Assembly: GCA_963921425.1 (NCBI GenBank) | Contig: OY992834.1 | Coordinates: 12,693,271-12,757,270, forward strand | DNA length: 64,000 bases | Source: Dryas octopetala | Taxonomy: Eukaryota; Streptophyta; Magnoliopsida; Rosales; Rosaceae | Direction: 5' to 3' | Shown: one piece after another, positions 45,319 through 55,601 of the stretch | Numbering within the stretch: position 1 is the first letter of the stretch | Layout: every line of letters begins with the position of its first letter | Translations under genes and position numbers: made by a program | Notes under the pieces: generated by a model | The model's input: only the letters and a program-made list of their open reading frames with translations | Told to the model about the DNA's origin: nothing | Databases searched by the model: none

Positions 45319-46188
45319 TTATGTACAAATATTGAAACATAAAATACCAAAATCAAAATCCACGAGTGATAACCTAAAAGTAAACTACAAAACAAATTGT
45401 TTCCACTTTTTTTTTTTTTTTTTGGTTCTAAATTTTGTATTTCAATATTTATGAGAAAGAAATTTTAAATGGACCTCATCATTTGCTCACTTGACCGCCT
45501 AGCATTTTCTTCCAATACTTTCCCACTTTATCCTTAATGACTTATAAATATAAAAAACTAGAGTACCCCACCACTAAAAAAACAGAAAAATGAATGATAG
45601 TTTAAATTAATATTTTAATGTGGATGAACATTTTTTTCCTTAAAAGAGTCGTCATGTGAGGGACATGTGACCAATTTTAATAGAATTCAATCTTCACGGA
45701 ATAGACATAATGGACTAAAGTGGGAAAACTATAAAAGTTTAAGGACCTCTCAGTTTAAGAACAAGTCGGAGGACTGAAGTGAAAATCAAAGAAAAGTTGA
45801 AGGACTATTAATCTAAATTAACTCAACAAAAAAAGTCCAAAACAAAAATAATCAGCATTAAAACACCAAAATTTAAGCAGCAATAATAGTCGTTTCAAGA
45901 AACAAAGAGGCAAACACCAAAAACATGTTTACATGACAGCTAGTCAAAATTTAGATAAATATGAGTTTGAAATGAGTTTTCATAATTGACTAAAATATAT
46001 ATAATTTACTTATCAATGAAGATGATCATTGCGAACGATTCGGATCGACACAAAATGACTCATATGGACCCTAACAAGATTATATCTCAACATAAATAAG
46101 TTGATGTATACCTCAATAGAAGGAGTATATATATATAATTGCCCAATTGTCGAACTGTGCCCCAAAGCAACTAATCACTTGATCAGCA
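45319..46188. other. intergenic within unit A
   Basis: This AT-rich DNA has no gene. About 45655-45830 contains phrases such as GGACATGTGACCAATTTTAA that resemble the ends of Mutator-type MITEs, but no matching end was found. 45440-45500 aligns with 53735-53790 in unit B. Confidence 0.4.
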
Positions 46189-46197
46189 TTTGAAAAA

Positions 46198-47117
46198 GGA
46201 CAATGTTAGGGTGTCCTTATAATTGATGCCTTAATTGTGCCCTAATAACATGTTATTGCCACATAAGATTTTATAAAAACTATTCTAACCTTACTTATAA
46301 TCTTGCAAAATATAAGAATTTAGATCCTCTCCTAATCTAATATTTCTCTTGCAAAATATAAGAATAATCTTTTAATCTCATAATGCCACATGTCCAAAAT
46401 TAAATCTTGTGGCTCAAAACAACTTTTAATTTTTTTTCATCTTTTCTTTCTCTAATATTGCCATCACTTCCATCCACTTTTATGGAAAAAAAAAAAAATT
46501 TGCCTTCATTTTCTCCCGACCATTCACATCAAGCAAGCACAAACTTATCAACCCTTATTTCCCAGCAAACCACCCCATATCAGTCTTCCCTAAACTTACG
46601 ACAATTCTTGTGCCTTTGAATTTGACTATAAGGAAACAATAAACTCTTTTGATCAATCAAATGAAAATAAAATAAAAATAATTTCTTAACTCTTATTCAA
46701 GATACAAAGATCAAGAGATTAACATGAAAATCCTTAGATCTTATGTGGGTTATGATAGCAAAAAGAAGTGATCATGATTGAGAATTTTTGGTGCTCAATA
46801 TAAATATAAAAGAGGATTTTCTTTGTTATTATGAAAGTTTTGTAGTCAGAGTGCATCACAGTCCTCTAGCCTTGGTTTCAAGACTAATGGAGTTGAGCAG
46901 CTAGATTTCCTTTAGGGTCTTGTGGCGTCAGTTTATCTCGTCATTTTGAAAGAATTAGGGCTAGAAGATAGACAATACATATATGATCTTTATTAATTAA
47001 GTTGGAATTAAATTTGGGTGGATAGAATAGTCTTTTAACAATAATGATAATTTTGATATGACAAATAAATAGTTATATGTATTTGCTGTATCAGATTAGG
47101 ACACATAATATTTTCCC
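46198..47117. mobile_element. probable Mutator-like non-autonomous element, 0.92 kb, empty site present
   Basis: Left end GGACAATGTTAGGGTGTCCT and inverted right end GGGAAAATATTATGTGTCCT share about 15 of 20 positions. The flanks are a 9-bp repeat with one mismatch (TTTGAAAAA at 46189-46197, TTTGAGAAA at 47118-47126). The corresponding places in unit B (around 54376 and 54542) read CATT(T/C)GAAAA(A)TTAC without the insertion, giving a natural empty site. It sits immediately next to a hairpin at 47121-47217. No transposase is visible. Confidence 0.7.
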
Positions 47118-47120
47118 TTT

Positions 47121-47217
47121 GAGAAATTACTTGGCATAGACCATGGATGGTGCAGATTTTGTGTCTCAATATCTTCACGGTCCATGGTCTTTGGCCCAGT
47201 AATTTTTCTGATATTGG
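47121..47217. ncRNA. imperfect hairpin A, candidate MIRNA-like foldback
   Basis: The left arm ATTACTTGGCATAGACCATG pairs with the right arm CATGGTCTTTGGCCCAGTAAT around a short loop, giving roughly 35 paired positions with scattered mismatches and bulges. Related hairpins occur at 54384-54482 and 54550-54644. The arm and loop lengths fit a plant MIRNA precursor, but no known miRNA is recognised and neither strand nor expression is known. A simple inverted repeat of transposon origin is the alternative. Confidence 0.35.
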
Positions 47218-47387
47218 ATTTTGGAAGCAGATAGGCAATGCAAGTAGTGGTGGCCATTGTTGCACTAATTGAAAGTAATTATAGGCTTCAACAAAATTTT
47301 GTGAGAAAAAAAAAGGAATAATGTTAATTGGACCATTTTATTGACTATTTTGCTGCTTACTTCTCTAATAAAGAGACGACACACTTA

Positions 47388-48260
47388 GAGCCAGTTTGGT
47401 ATTGCTGTAAGAAAAAACAGCTGTGAAGTAAAGTCAACTGTAAAGTAAAGCAGTTGAGTGTTTGGTAAACTATGTTTTCAAAAGTATTGTGACTGCAAAG
47501 AACAGTATCAAAGTGTTTGGTAAATGTTAATATAAAAATGTGTGACTGTGTATAATTACTAAAATGGACATGATGCTGAAAGTGCATTTCACTTATTTGT
47601 TTGGTAAAAATAATATGTTTTTTTACTTATTTTTGAAATTTTTGACTACAAATTTTTATTAACATTAATTTTTCTAAGAACAACATTATTAAATAAGTAT
47701 GCCTATTATTTTTTTAGGTATATTATAATTTTAATCCTATAAATAAAATATCATAATTAATTATCACAATATAAAATATCAATAATGCTAGTTGTCCCAC
47801 ATTTTTTTTCCCACATTTGTATCTCACCTGATGTGTCATTACTTTACTGGAAGAATATTTCCTTTTTCTTTTTTAGGTTTTGTTTTTTAATTTTTAGTGC
47901 CCAATGTATAAATGTCATGTAAGATGGTATGACATTGTGGTATAAAAATGTGGTAAATGTAGCGTTACTGATAAAATATAACTAACAATGGACATATTTT
48001 TTAATTTAAAATAAACAAATAAAAATTATAGAAATCAATGAGGGTATTATGGGTAAAATAAAATATTCATTGTTGCTGTGAGTCACTGCAGCTTTCAAAA
48101 GCACCTAGAAACCTGCTTTCTGTTTTTGTTGTGGGGAGTTGAGAATTGTGAGGAAAAGCAGTTTTTTATTTTTTTACCAAACACCAAAACTGCTGTAGGT
48201 GATTGAGAATTGTCATCCACAGCAGGTTTTGGGTCCTCCACCGCAATCCCAAATGGGGCC
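47388..48260. mobile_element. Harbinger/Tourist-type MITE, 0.87 kb, with a nested element
   Basis: The left end GAGCCAGTTTGGTATTGCTG and the inverted right end GGCCCCATTTGGGATTGCGG are flanked by TTA on both sides (47385-47387, 48261-48263). The interior contains further palindromic pieces such as AACAGCTGTG and AAAGCAG. A second MITE is inserted inside it (47780-47970). No reading frame. Confidence 0.8.
47780..47970. mobile_element. Mutator-type MITE nested in the Harbinger-type MITE
   Basis: The ends CAATAATGCTAGTTGTCCCA and, inverted, CAGTAACGCTACATTTACCA lie within a perfect 9-bp duplication, ATAAAATAT (47771-47779 and 47971-47979). Length is 191 bp. A related fragment (AATAATGCTATATTTACCAC) is present near 53697. 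Confidence 0.8.
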
Positions 48261-48263
48261 TTA

Positions 48264-49512
48264 ATATTAGGCTCTCATCTTTATAAGAAAGAAGCATATC
48301 CTTTGTGGTAATAACTTACCTAAACTCGGGATGTCAGGTCAGATTGGTCACCTAGCATCCTGGGCCAATAAAAATGAAACACATCATTTTTTTTGTTTGA
48401 TAATGCCGAGCGTTTGTTGGTGTTTTTATTATAACTAGCATGCACTATTTCCTACGATTTTAGGGTAGAATAAAGCTTGTGGAGACTGCATGTTAGGTTT
48501 TAACTTTAAGATATTAGGTATAAAGTCGATAAACTAGTGCCGACCGCTTAAGAGAAGAAGAAAATGACAGTGCCGAGCACTTGGCAAAAAAACCATGCAC
48601 TTGACGACCTACTACCGAGCACTCGGTGACCATACTAAGCGCTCGGTGACGTCAAGTCAATAATTTGACCTAACATCCTGTGACTGGGAAGTCTGGGAAG
48701 TTTCTCTCATCCTTTGTTAAGATTTCTCTTGCAGCTTAATTTTTCAGCTACACATGTCAGATCCTAGAATTTAAATGAGGTGAGATGTGTAGCTCTATGA
48801 GGTGGCATTTGTAGAGGACAAGCCAAACAGATTCTAACATGCAAATTAAATCTTAGCGGAGGATCCACTTTCTTATAAGAGAGGTACTTAATAAAGATGA
48901 CCCATTTAGTAATTCAAATTTAAATGAGAAAAAAAAAAAAACAGCTAAATAGTAAGCAAAGGAGAGCTGGTTGATGCATGCAAGAAGATGTGGTGAGAGA
49001 CTTTTAAATAGGCCAGATTAGTCCCTTGCAGGAACTGAGACTCCACAGCTTTGAAGCACGAGTATGAATGAACCACCCAATTCACAACAAACACCAACCA
49101 TATATGGTTCAGATATTCACACGCTTTATTTATTGCTCACCAGTCACCATGCTGATTTTTTTTTTTACTCACCCAGCTTTAAGATTTAAAATTAAAACTT
49201 TAACTCAAAACACTGCCTAATATCCTAATATAATAGTCCCTAGATTAAATGTTTTCCCCAAACTTTGTGTGCTAATTTAGTATTCAAGATGGACAGAAAA
49301 AATATATACCAAGTATCACTAAATAAATGAACAAGTATCATGCATTAATATTAATGCATAAGAACCATGCTTTTAAACCACATATATTAAGGGATGTTTG
49401 GTAACATTTGGTAGGTATAATTAAAAACGTTTTTTAGGATATAGAAAGTGTCTTCTTGTAAAAGCACATGAATACATGATAGATGTTTCTACATGAATTG
49501 CTTTTACGTATA
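48264..49512. other. intergenic within unit A
   Basis: 48800-49200 is conserved with 54715-55205 in unit B, including a motif around CTTTTAAATAG that could be a TATA-like element for an unannotated transcript. The rest is AT-rich, with MITE-like scraps near 49395-49510. The short frames are not convincing. Confidence 0.4.
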
Positions 49513-49521
49513 TTATAGAAT

Positions 49522-50074
49522 GAGAAAATTACAAATTTGGTTCACTTATTTTATACCTAATTCAATTTTGGTCTGCGGTCTTTTTTAAGTTATGTTTTGG
49601 TCCACTAATTGTTTCATTTATTCAAAAAAGGTTCAAATTTGTGACTTTAAATCCTTTGGGTTGTGTTTTCTTTAATTATAATTGAAGTATAAGTTATATT
49701 TCATCATTTCTTAGTCATAAAAACAAATTTGGAGTATTATAATCTAAGAGAATTGAGATTAGGTGAAGTTTGAAAAAATTGGCAGTTTTGGGTACCCTAC
49801 TTTGGGGTCAATTATCTTAAGTTTTAGAACTCCAATTTGAATGATATTTATATGGTTGTAAAGAATAAATGCATAGCTTTAAAATAAATATATATTTGCT
49901 GAATTTGGGTGAGATTTGATAGGGTAAAAGGTAGGCCAAATTTGAGAAAATAAATTTGCACATTTATTGAATAAGTGCAACAATTAGTGGACCAAAACAG
50001 AACTTAAAAAAGATTGTGGAGCAAATTAAATTGAACTATGTATAAAATAACTGGACTAAATCTGTAATTTCCTC
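49522..50074. mobile_element. Mutator-type MITE with ~100-bp inverted ends
   Basis: GAGAAAATTACAAATTTGGT (left) and inverted GAGGAAATTACAGATTTAGT (right) begin inverted repeats that can be followed for about 100 bp, including TTTTGGTCCACTAATTGTT on both arms. A perfect 9-bp duplication, TTATAGAAT, flanks it (49513-49521 and 50075-50083). There is no reading frame in the 553 bp. Confidence 0.88.
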
Positions 50075-50379
50075 TTATAGAATTAATTAGTTATTGATTT
50101 AGTGATATTTTTATCCGCAATCGGAGAGGTCCTAAGTTTGGATCTCCCCTCCTCCAAATAAAAAAAAGAGTATAATTACATGAAATACTTATATTTCAAC
50201 AAATAAGTTAAAAAAAAAAAAACCTAAAGTTGTGACGTAAATATGAGGATAAAAAAATTTGGTGTTTTGGAGAACATGTTTTATGTTTTAATTAAGGGGA
50301 AAAACAGGGCTGCCCTAGCATGCATTGTATAAACCAAACCATATGTTCATAAGATTATAAGTTTAATTAGTAGGAAATT

Positions 50380-50755
50380 GTTTTTCATTTTTTAGGATTT
50401 TAATATATGTTCATTTTTTTTTACTTTCTTTTAATACGAGAAACATATCATATGCGTATTGTATTCATTTTTTAGATCATTCTATAAAAATTATTTATGC
50501 AAAAAATCAATCAAATCAGAAATCGTTTGGTTATGTAACTGTAATCAAATAAACAGACGATTTTAGTAATAGTTTGATTCACCATTTATTTATTTGATAA
50601 TAATTACATGACTAAACGATTTTCAATTTAGTTGATTTTTTACAGAGATAATCTTCAAAGATTGATCTAAAAAATGAGCTGTTTCGATTATAAAAATACA
50701 CTGCATAATAAAAATAATAAATGAGAATGTCGGTGGAGAAGATAGAGAACATTCC
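50380..50755. mobile_element. degraded foldback MITE
   Basis: The inverted arms (AAATCGTTTGGTTATGTAAC and ATTACATGACTAAACGATTT) belong to the same family as the elements at 62556 and 63451. The outer ends are not recognisable and no target duplication was found. Confidence 0.5.
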
Positions 50756-50971
50756 CTTTATATGTTTATATGTGTTTATATATTAAATATAAACATATAA
50801 AGCAATCCTGCGTAAATCACCCTTTTTATGGACTCTAGCATAGTTGCGTGAGGAAATCTACTTTGATACCAATTAATAGAAACCCATAGGTAGAGTCTGC
50901 CCTTACAGAATCAGCTTGCAAGAGAAAGATGTCCAAGACTCATGTACAAAATGTTTTCATATTTTTTTCAA

Positions 50972-52323
50972 GGGAAAATGTTAGCAAAAAGACTATAAAT
51001 ATACCCCTATTTTCAGTTGAGGATCCCGATTTCACTTTGATTCAATTAAGGACTATAATTTTTCAAATGGCTCAATCAAGTACATTCCATCATGTCTGTC
51101 ACATTTACCGTTAAAAACTGGTCATGTGACCCTCACATGACCAATTTATAAGGGCAAAAAAGTCTTTTCTCATAAAAAATAAAACTAAATAAATTTAAAC
51201 AAATTTAAAAACAAAAACAAAAATTCCCTCCATCTCCCCTATCTCCCACCTTCGCCACCCCCTGCACCATGTCGACCCAACATTCCTCCCACCCAGCCCA
51301 GCCCCTCCCCTCCCCTCCCCTCCCTTTTCCTCTCTTTTCTCTCATATCTTTCTTTTTCTCTCTGCCCCCTAACCAGCTCCCCCTCCCCGTCACCCATCCC
51401 CCCTATACCATCGCCATCCCTCCCTCACTCTGCCCTGGCCCCATCCAGCTCCACCACCCTAACCCAGCCTCGGCCCCATTGCAAAACCCACTCAATCCCA
51501 AATCTTGAAATTTGATCTTGACATGCTAAAAAGTTGTGAAATCCCACAATTCTTTTTTTTTTTTTTCGGTCAAATGAAAGTTGGGGTAAATAGCATTGTG
51601 TACCAGAAGATCGGTTTGCAGCTGACCCAGAACACAGAACATATTGTATTTTTTAAGAAAAAAAAAAGGACATAAGGAAATATTCTCAGCTTCAGAATCT
51701 CTTCTCTGCTGAAATGGAATATTTTCTCTCGCAGCGACTCGTTGCCGGAGAAGGTAGCCTTAGGGCCGCCGTCTGGGACCTAAAGCACCGCTGGCGAGTT
51801 GAAAACAGTGTCGTAGGAAAAGTCGGGAGTTTGAGATTTTCTTGGTGCCTCTGAATCTCGGCGAAGGTGTTGAAGAAGTGCTAGAAGGAAGTGCCGTCAG
51901 CGACGAAGTGGTTGACAGTGCATCCAATAAACACTCTGTCGGCGAGCTCAGTGACCTGGACGGCGGCCAGGAGCTTGAAGTGGCCGGAGTAGCTCAAGGT
52001 CCGGTCGAAGGCGAAGAACTCCTTGAAGCAAAGGGGGACGTCAGAATTGGGGACCAGGATGCCGTCGATGGAGAAGTGTTTGGCTCTGGCATGGATTAAA
52101 TTTATTTTTTTTTATTTTTTTTATGAGAAAAGACTTTTTTGCCCTTATAAATTGGTCACGTGAGGGTCACGTGACCAGTTTTTAACGGTAAATGTGACAG
52201 ACATGACGGAATGTACTTGATTGAGCCATTTGAAAAATTATAGTCCTTAATTGAATCAAAGTGAAATCGGGATCCTCAACTGAAAATAGAAGTATATTTA
52301 TAGTCCTTTTACTAACATTTTCC
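50972..52323. mobile_element. Pack-MULE (Mutator-like element with captured gene fragment)
   Basis: Inverted repeats of about 230 bp bound the element and are almost identical. They begin GGGAAAATGTTAGCAAAAAG (left) and, inverted, GGAAAATGTTAGTAAAAGG (right), and include ATTCAATTAAGGACTATAAT on both arms. The flanks are a 10-bp direct repeat, TTTTTTTCAA (50962-50971 and 52324-52333). Long inverted ends, 9-10-bp duplications and an internal host-gene fragment are the hallmarks of a Pack-MULE. The interior holds a C/T-rich block (51220-51480) and a fragment of a BAHD acyltransferase (51690-52095). No transposase is visible. The near-identity of the arms suggests recent movement. Confidence 0.88.
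51690..52095 (-). pseudogene. captured BAHD acyltransferase fragment (At3g50280-like), broken
   Basis: The minus strand encodes DGILVPNSDVPLCFKEFFAF, FDRTLSYSGHFK, AAVQVTELADRVFIGCTVNH and HFVADGTSF. The last contains the HxxxDG active-site motif of BAHD acyl-CoA transferases. A TAG follows where the family has Trp (TSF-W-HFF). After QRH the frame shifts, and PDFSYDTVFNSPAVL and SLREKIFHFSAEK continue the family match. So about 130 residues from the middle of the protein are present, with one stop and one frameshift. Its GC content is clearly higher than the flanking DNA, as expected for coding sequence captured by a transposon. No function as an enzyme is expected. Confidence 0.88.
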
Positions 52324-52905
52324 TTTTTTTCAATGTGAGATATTGAGATCCTAATTAACTTAAACCCATCCTCATGGCCATAACACAAAGAATTTGACTG
52401 CACGTATCCGGTATCCCTACTTTGTTTGTTATTTTGGTTATATAATTTAACTTATTTATACGTACAAAAAAATACTTCAAGCTTCTTACCAGATTGTGAA
52501 TGTTGGTGGACCTGACCAAATTTCCAAGAATATTAAAATTTTTGAATTTGTTCGTCAAATAATTTGTTACCGATGTTAATATTTTCTCGTTAAAAATAAA
52601 TAAAGTTCATAATGAGTCTAAATTGGAATTAAATAAAAATTTGCCACAACAAATAAAATTTAGTTAACAAATTTGGTGACTCTAATAGTACTCTTATTTC
52701 CAAGCTTACCAACAATACCAATCTGAAAAATTACCAAAGTGCTTTCATAGATACAAGTTTCGAAGGAAGAAACAACCATAATTAATAAATTGCCAAAAGA
52801 GTCTAATTATTTCGCAAGAAGAAAAGGGAAAAAAGAAAAGAAAGAAATGTTGATATTTTTGGTTTTATTTTCAACATCATAGTTGCCGCAACATACAGTT
52901 CAAAA

Positions 52906-53369
52906 TCAATGGGAAATTGGTGGAGGGGTGCATGGTTGACCAGGCTCACAACAGCAATAACAACTGTGATTTATGCACCTATTCACAACACAGTACAGAT
53001 GAGAGCTAATATAACACTGCAATATGCAATCTTCAGGATATATACATTGAAATGCCCTTCCATTTTCCTCCTCCTCCATTATTTCATTTGCAAAATCTAC
53101 AACCAACATTATGATCATAGTTCAGACTGTTTTTAAAATGCTGCAAACATTAATTAGATCGACAAGTTTTGGTGATCTCCAAACCAATTCTTGAGATAAA
53201 AATAAATAAATAAGAGAAAAAAAAGTTTATAATATATGTTTTTTGTCTTTTTTGAGAAGCAAGTTTATAATTTTATTGAGTCGTTTGAAAAGGAGAAGGG
53301 TATAGGCTTACCTCTTCCAATAACTAGGAGAACCAACAAGAAGGCTATTGTGGAGGAAGCCTTTAACAT
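52906..53369 (-). CDS. small secreted cysteine-rich peptide, copy B
   Basis: The two exons (53369-53312 and 53096-52906) join across a 215-bp GT-AG intron to 82 codons. The signal peptide MLKASSTIAFLLVLLVIGRD is almost the same as copy A. The mature part is shorter in the acidic linker (ANEIMEEEENGRAFQC). It keeps all ten cysteines but has seven instead of six residues between Cys3 and Cys4. RCINHSCYCCCEPGQPC and the TPPPISH tail are identical or nearly so. Stronger conservation in the cysteine domain and signal peptide than in the linker and intron suggests both copies are, or were, functional. No known family is recognised, and secretion is inferred from the signal peptide. Confidence 0.8.
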
Positions 53370-54334
53370 TTTTCTCAAGTATATATCTTGGCTAATTCGG
53401 GAGGAGTGGGTTGTAACTAGCAATGAATTAATTTCTGCTTGGGTATTTTGGTGACTCTAGAGGGTCATATATATATATAGGGTGATGATCAGAGGTAATT
53501 CTAAATACTATATATTATTGCTGCAGTAATTTTCTTACCATACATATACATATGCATATCCTATTTTAAGAATATACAGCTAGCATTTTATATATGGTAT
53601 AAGTAGATTTACTAGCTAGTTTCTATGGTAACTAGATTTATGTATCACTAATTAATTACTTAGACCTGGGCATGATTTTTCTTTCTTTTTTTAAGAATAA
53701 TGCTATATTTACCACATTCTTGCAAATATTTATAAAGGGAGAAATTCTAAATGGACTTCATAAGTTGTTCACTTGACCCCCTTACCTTAAAGTGAATTAA
53801 AAAAAAAAAAAAAAAAAACAGAAAAAAAAAATCTAAAATCCCAAGTCTCCAACCCAACCCACCCCACCACCGGTGATCCCACCTCCCCTCTTTCCCCCTC
53901 TCTTTTTCCCTCTTTCTTTTTCCTTCCACTACTCTCTCTCTTCGAGCTTGGCCAAAAAACAATTACAAACTTAATTGTCTTGAAAACATGTATTAATTTG
54001 ATGCATAATCAAATCCAGGAATAAACCTCTTCCACCAAATAAAGATCTAAACGCCCGGCTAGGGAATCAATCTTGCATTACTGAAAAAGAAAAAACAAGA
54101 ATATCAGAGGCTAAAGCAAAAATGAATTGAATGAGTAAATTAATTACTAAAATGAGGATTTAGAACTTGCTCTTACATTAGAGGAATTAAAGTCTTGAAG
54201 CTGGTCTCACCAGTTGGGATGCCAAATTAATCTCTGATCTCGAGACATCTAATTAAGCATGCAATAATATATTTTGTATAGAAAAACATAATAAATAAAA
54301 GGAAAAAAAACCAACAATCTATGCCCATATGGTT
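53370..54334. other. 5' flank of peptide gene B and spacer
   Basis: 53370-53650 is the conserved upstream region of the peptide gene. A pyrimidine-rich patch (53860-53945) and an A-run (53798-53820) follow. 53697-53740 carries a fragment of the MITE family at 47780. No further gene is supported. Confidence 0.45.
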
Positions 54335-54383
54335 GTCGAACTGTGCCCCACGGCCATTAATATCCACTTGATCAGCATTCGAA

Positions 54384-54482
54384 AATTACATGGCCAAGAC
54401 TATGGACCGTGAAAATTTTGTGATATGACAAATTAATGTGTCACAAAATCTTCACGATACACGGACTATGGCCAAGCAATTA
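54384..54482. ncRNA. imperfect hairpin B1, candidate MIRNA-like foldback
   Basis: The left arm (CATGGCCAAGACTATGGACC...GAAAATTTTGTGA) pairs with the right arm (TCACAAAATCTTCACG...GGACTATGGCCAAGCAATT) across a loop of about 17 bases. Roughly three quarters of 40 positions match. It is related to hairpins A and B2. No known miRNA is recognised and expression is unknown. Confidence 0.35.
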
Positions 54483-54549
54483 AGGAAAGCATTTACCTTA
54501 GCATGTATTTGATGGTCATTGTGTCTAATTACTTTATTAGCATTTGAAA

Positions 54550-54644
54550 AATTACTTGGTCAAGACCATGGACTGTGAAGATTTTGTGGCAGCAGATTTG
54601 TGTCACAAAATCTATACCATCCATGGTCTATGGCCAAGCAATTA
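54550..54644. ncRNA. imperfect hairpin B2, candidate MIRNA-like foldback
   Basis: The left arm (ATTACTTGGTCAAGACCATG, then GATTTTGTG) pairs with the right arm (CACAAAATC, then CCATGGTCTATGGCCAAGCA). This is the best paired of the three, with roughly 33 of 40 positions matching and a loop of about 15 bases. The most conserved part in all three is around AGACCATGGA. Confidence 0.4.
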
Positions 54645-55245
54645 AAGAATGCATTTACCTTGGCATGTAGTCCGTGGCCATTGTGTCCAATAACTTCTCT
54701 AATAGTGTAAAAGTCAAGCAAATTCTAAGAGTGTAAATCCTAGCGGAGGCTCAACTCCCTTATAAAAGAGGTGGTGAATAAAGATGACCCAAGTAGTAAT
54801 TCAAATTTGAAGGAGATAAAAAAGAATCAGCTAAATAGTAAGCAAAGGAGATCTGGTTGATTCATGCAAGAAAAAGCAAGAAGATGGGGTGGTTTGTGAG
54901 AGCAAAAGATGCTTTGCCTTTTGATTTGAATGGGAGCTGAGTCTTTTAAATAGACCAGATCACTCCCTTGCAGTCTCAGTTTCCACAGTCACATGCAAAT
55001 TTCGCATGAAGCATGAGTTAGATGAAAATTAATGCCAAGAGCATAATTAAATGAACCACCCAATTCACAACAACACCAACCATATATGGTTCAAATTCAA
55101 TGCAAGAAGAGTGTTTCTATTTACAAACACTTTATTTATTGTTCACCAGTCACCATGCTGATTTTTTTCCTCACCCGGCTTTAAGATTTAAAATTAAAAC
55201 CAAATTATTTCAAAACACTGTATAAAATAATAGCTCCTAGATTAA

Positions 55246-55404
55246 GGGCCCGTTTGACACCTGTCAGATACTTTTCAAAAAACCACTTAAAAGCGCTTTT
55301 ATAACACATAAATATTTTTATTTATTTCTGTCAAATGCAACAAAAAACGCTTTTACTAATCTGAAAGTACTTTTTTCAATTTTAAAAGCAATGTCAAACG
55401 GGTT
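55246..55404. mobile_element. short MITE (159 bp), empty site in unit A
   Basis: Ends GGGCCCGTTTGACACC and inverted AACCCGTTTGACATTGC; flanking repeat TTAA (55242-55245, 55405-55408). Unit A reads CTAGATTAAATG at the equivalent place (about 49230), a clean empty site. The terminal style matches 37235-37523. TTA/TAA-type duplication suggests Harbinger. Confidence 0.8.
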
Positions 55405-55539
55405 TTAAATGTTTATCCCAAACTTGAGTGCTAATTAAGATGGACAGATGCAATAAAAACAAGTGTCAATATATAAATGAACAAGTATATATCATGCATT
55501 AATATTATCCCATCAGAAACCATACTTTTTGACCACATT

Positions 55540-55601
55540 AACTAAAGTTGAGATGCAGACAATACCAAAAAAAAAAAAAAAAGGAACTAAAGTAGAGGAT
55601 G
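55540..55601. repeat. poly(A)-type micro-insertion
   Basis: AACTAAAGTTGAGATG (55540-55555) and AACTAAAGTAGAGGATG (55585-55601) flank an insert that reads CAGACAATACC followed by a long A-run. The repeats are imperfect, so the insertion is older than those at 29845 and 59691. Confidence 0.5.

Larger units (their letters stand above)
41736..50320. repeat. segmental duplication, unit A
   Basis: Ordered blocks of this unit recur at about 50.88-55.65 kb in the same orientation: 41736-41860 with 50878-50960/52324-52380; 42470-43640 with 52680-53650 (the peptide gene); 45440-45500 with 53735-53790; 46142-46197 and 47118-47270 with 54335-54700 (hairpins); 48800-49200 with 54715-55205; 49290-49390 with 55445-55545; 50215-50290 with 55580-55650. 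Extra DNA in unit A consists largely of transposons (44237-45309, 46198-47117, 47388-48260, 49522-50074). The copies have diverged moderately. Confidence 0.8.
54335..54710. repeat. tandem repeat, ~163-bp unit, each carrying a hairpin
   Basis: A unit with the order 'GGCCATT...CACTTGATCAGCATT(T/C)GAAAA', hairpin, 'CAATTAA(G/A)GAA(A/T)GCATTTACCTT(A/G)GCATGTA' occurs twice in full, and its beginning starts a third time near 54672. The hairpins are at 54384-54482 and 54550-54644. Unit A of the segmental duplication has only one copy, so the doubling happened after or independently of that duplication. Confidence 0.75.

Noticed and set aside
51842-52099. 85-codon plus-strand frame (VEEVLEGSAVSDEVVD)
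   Set aside because: It is the reverse strand of the captured BAHD fragment, whose HxxxDG motif lies on the minus strand.
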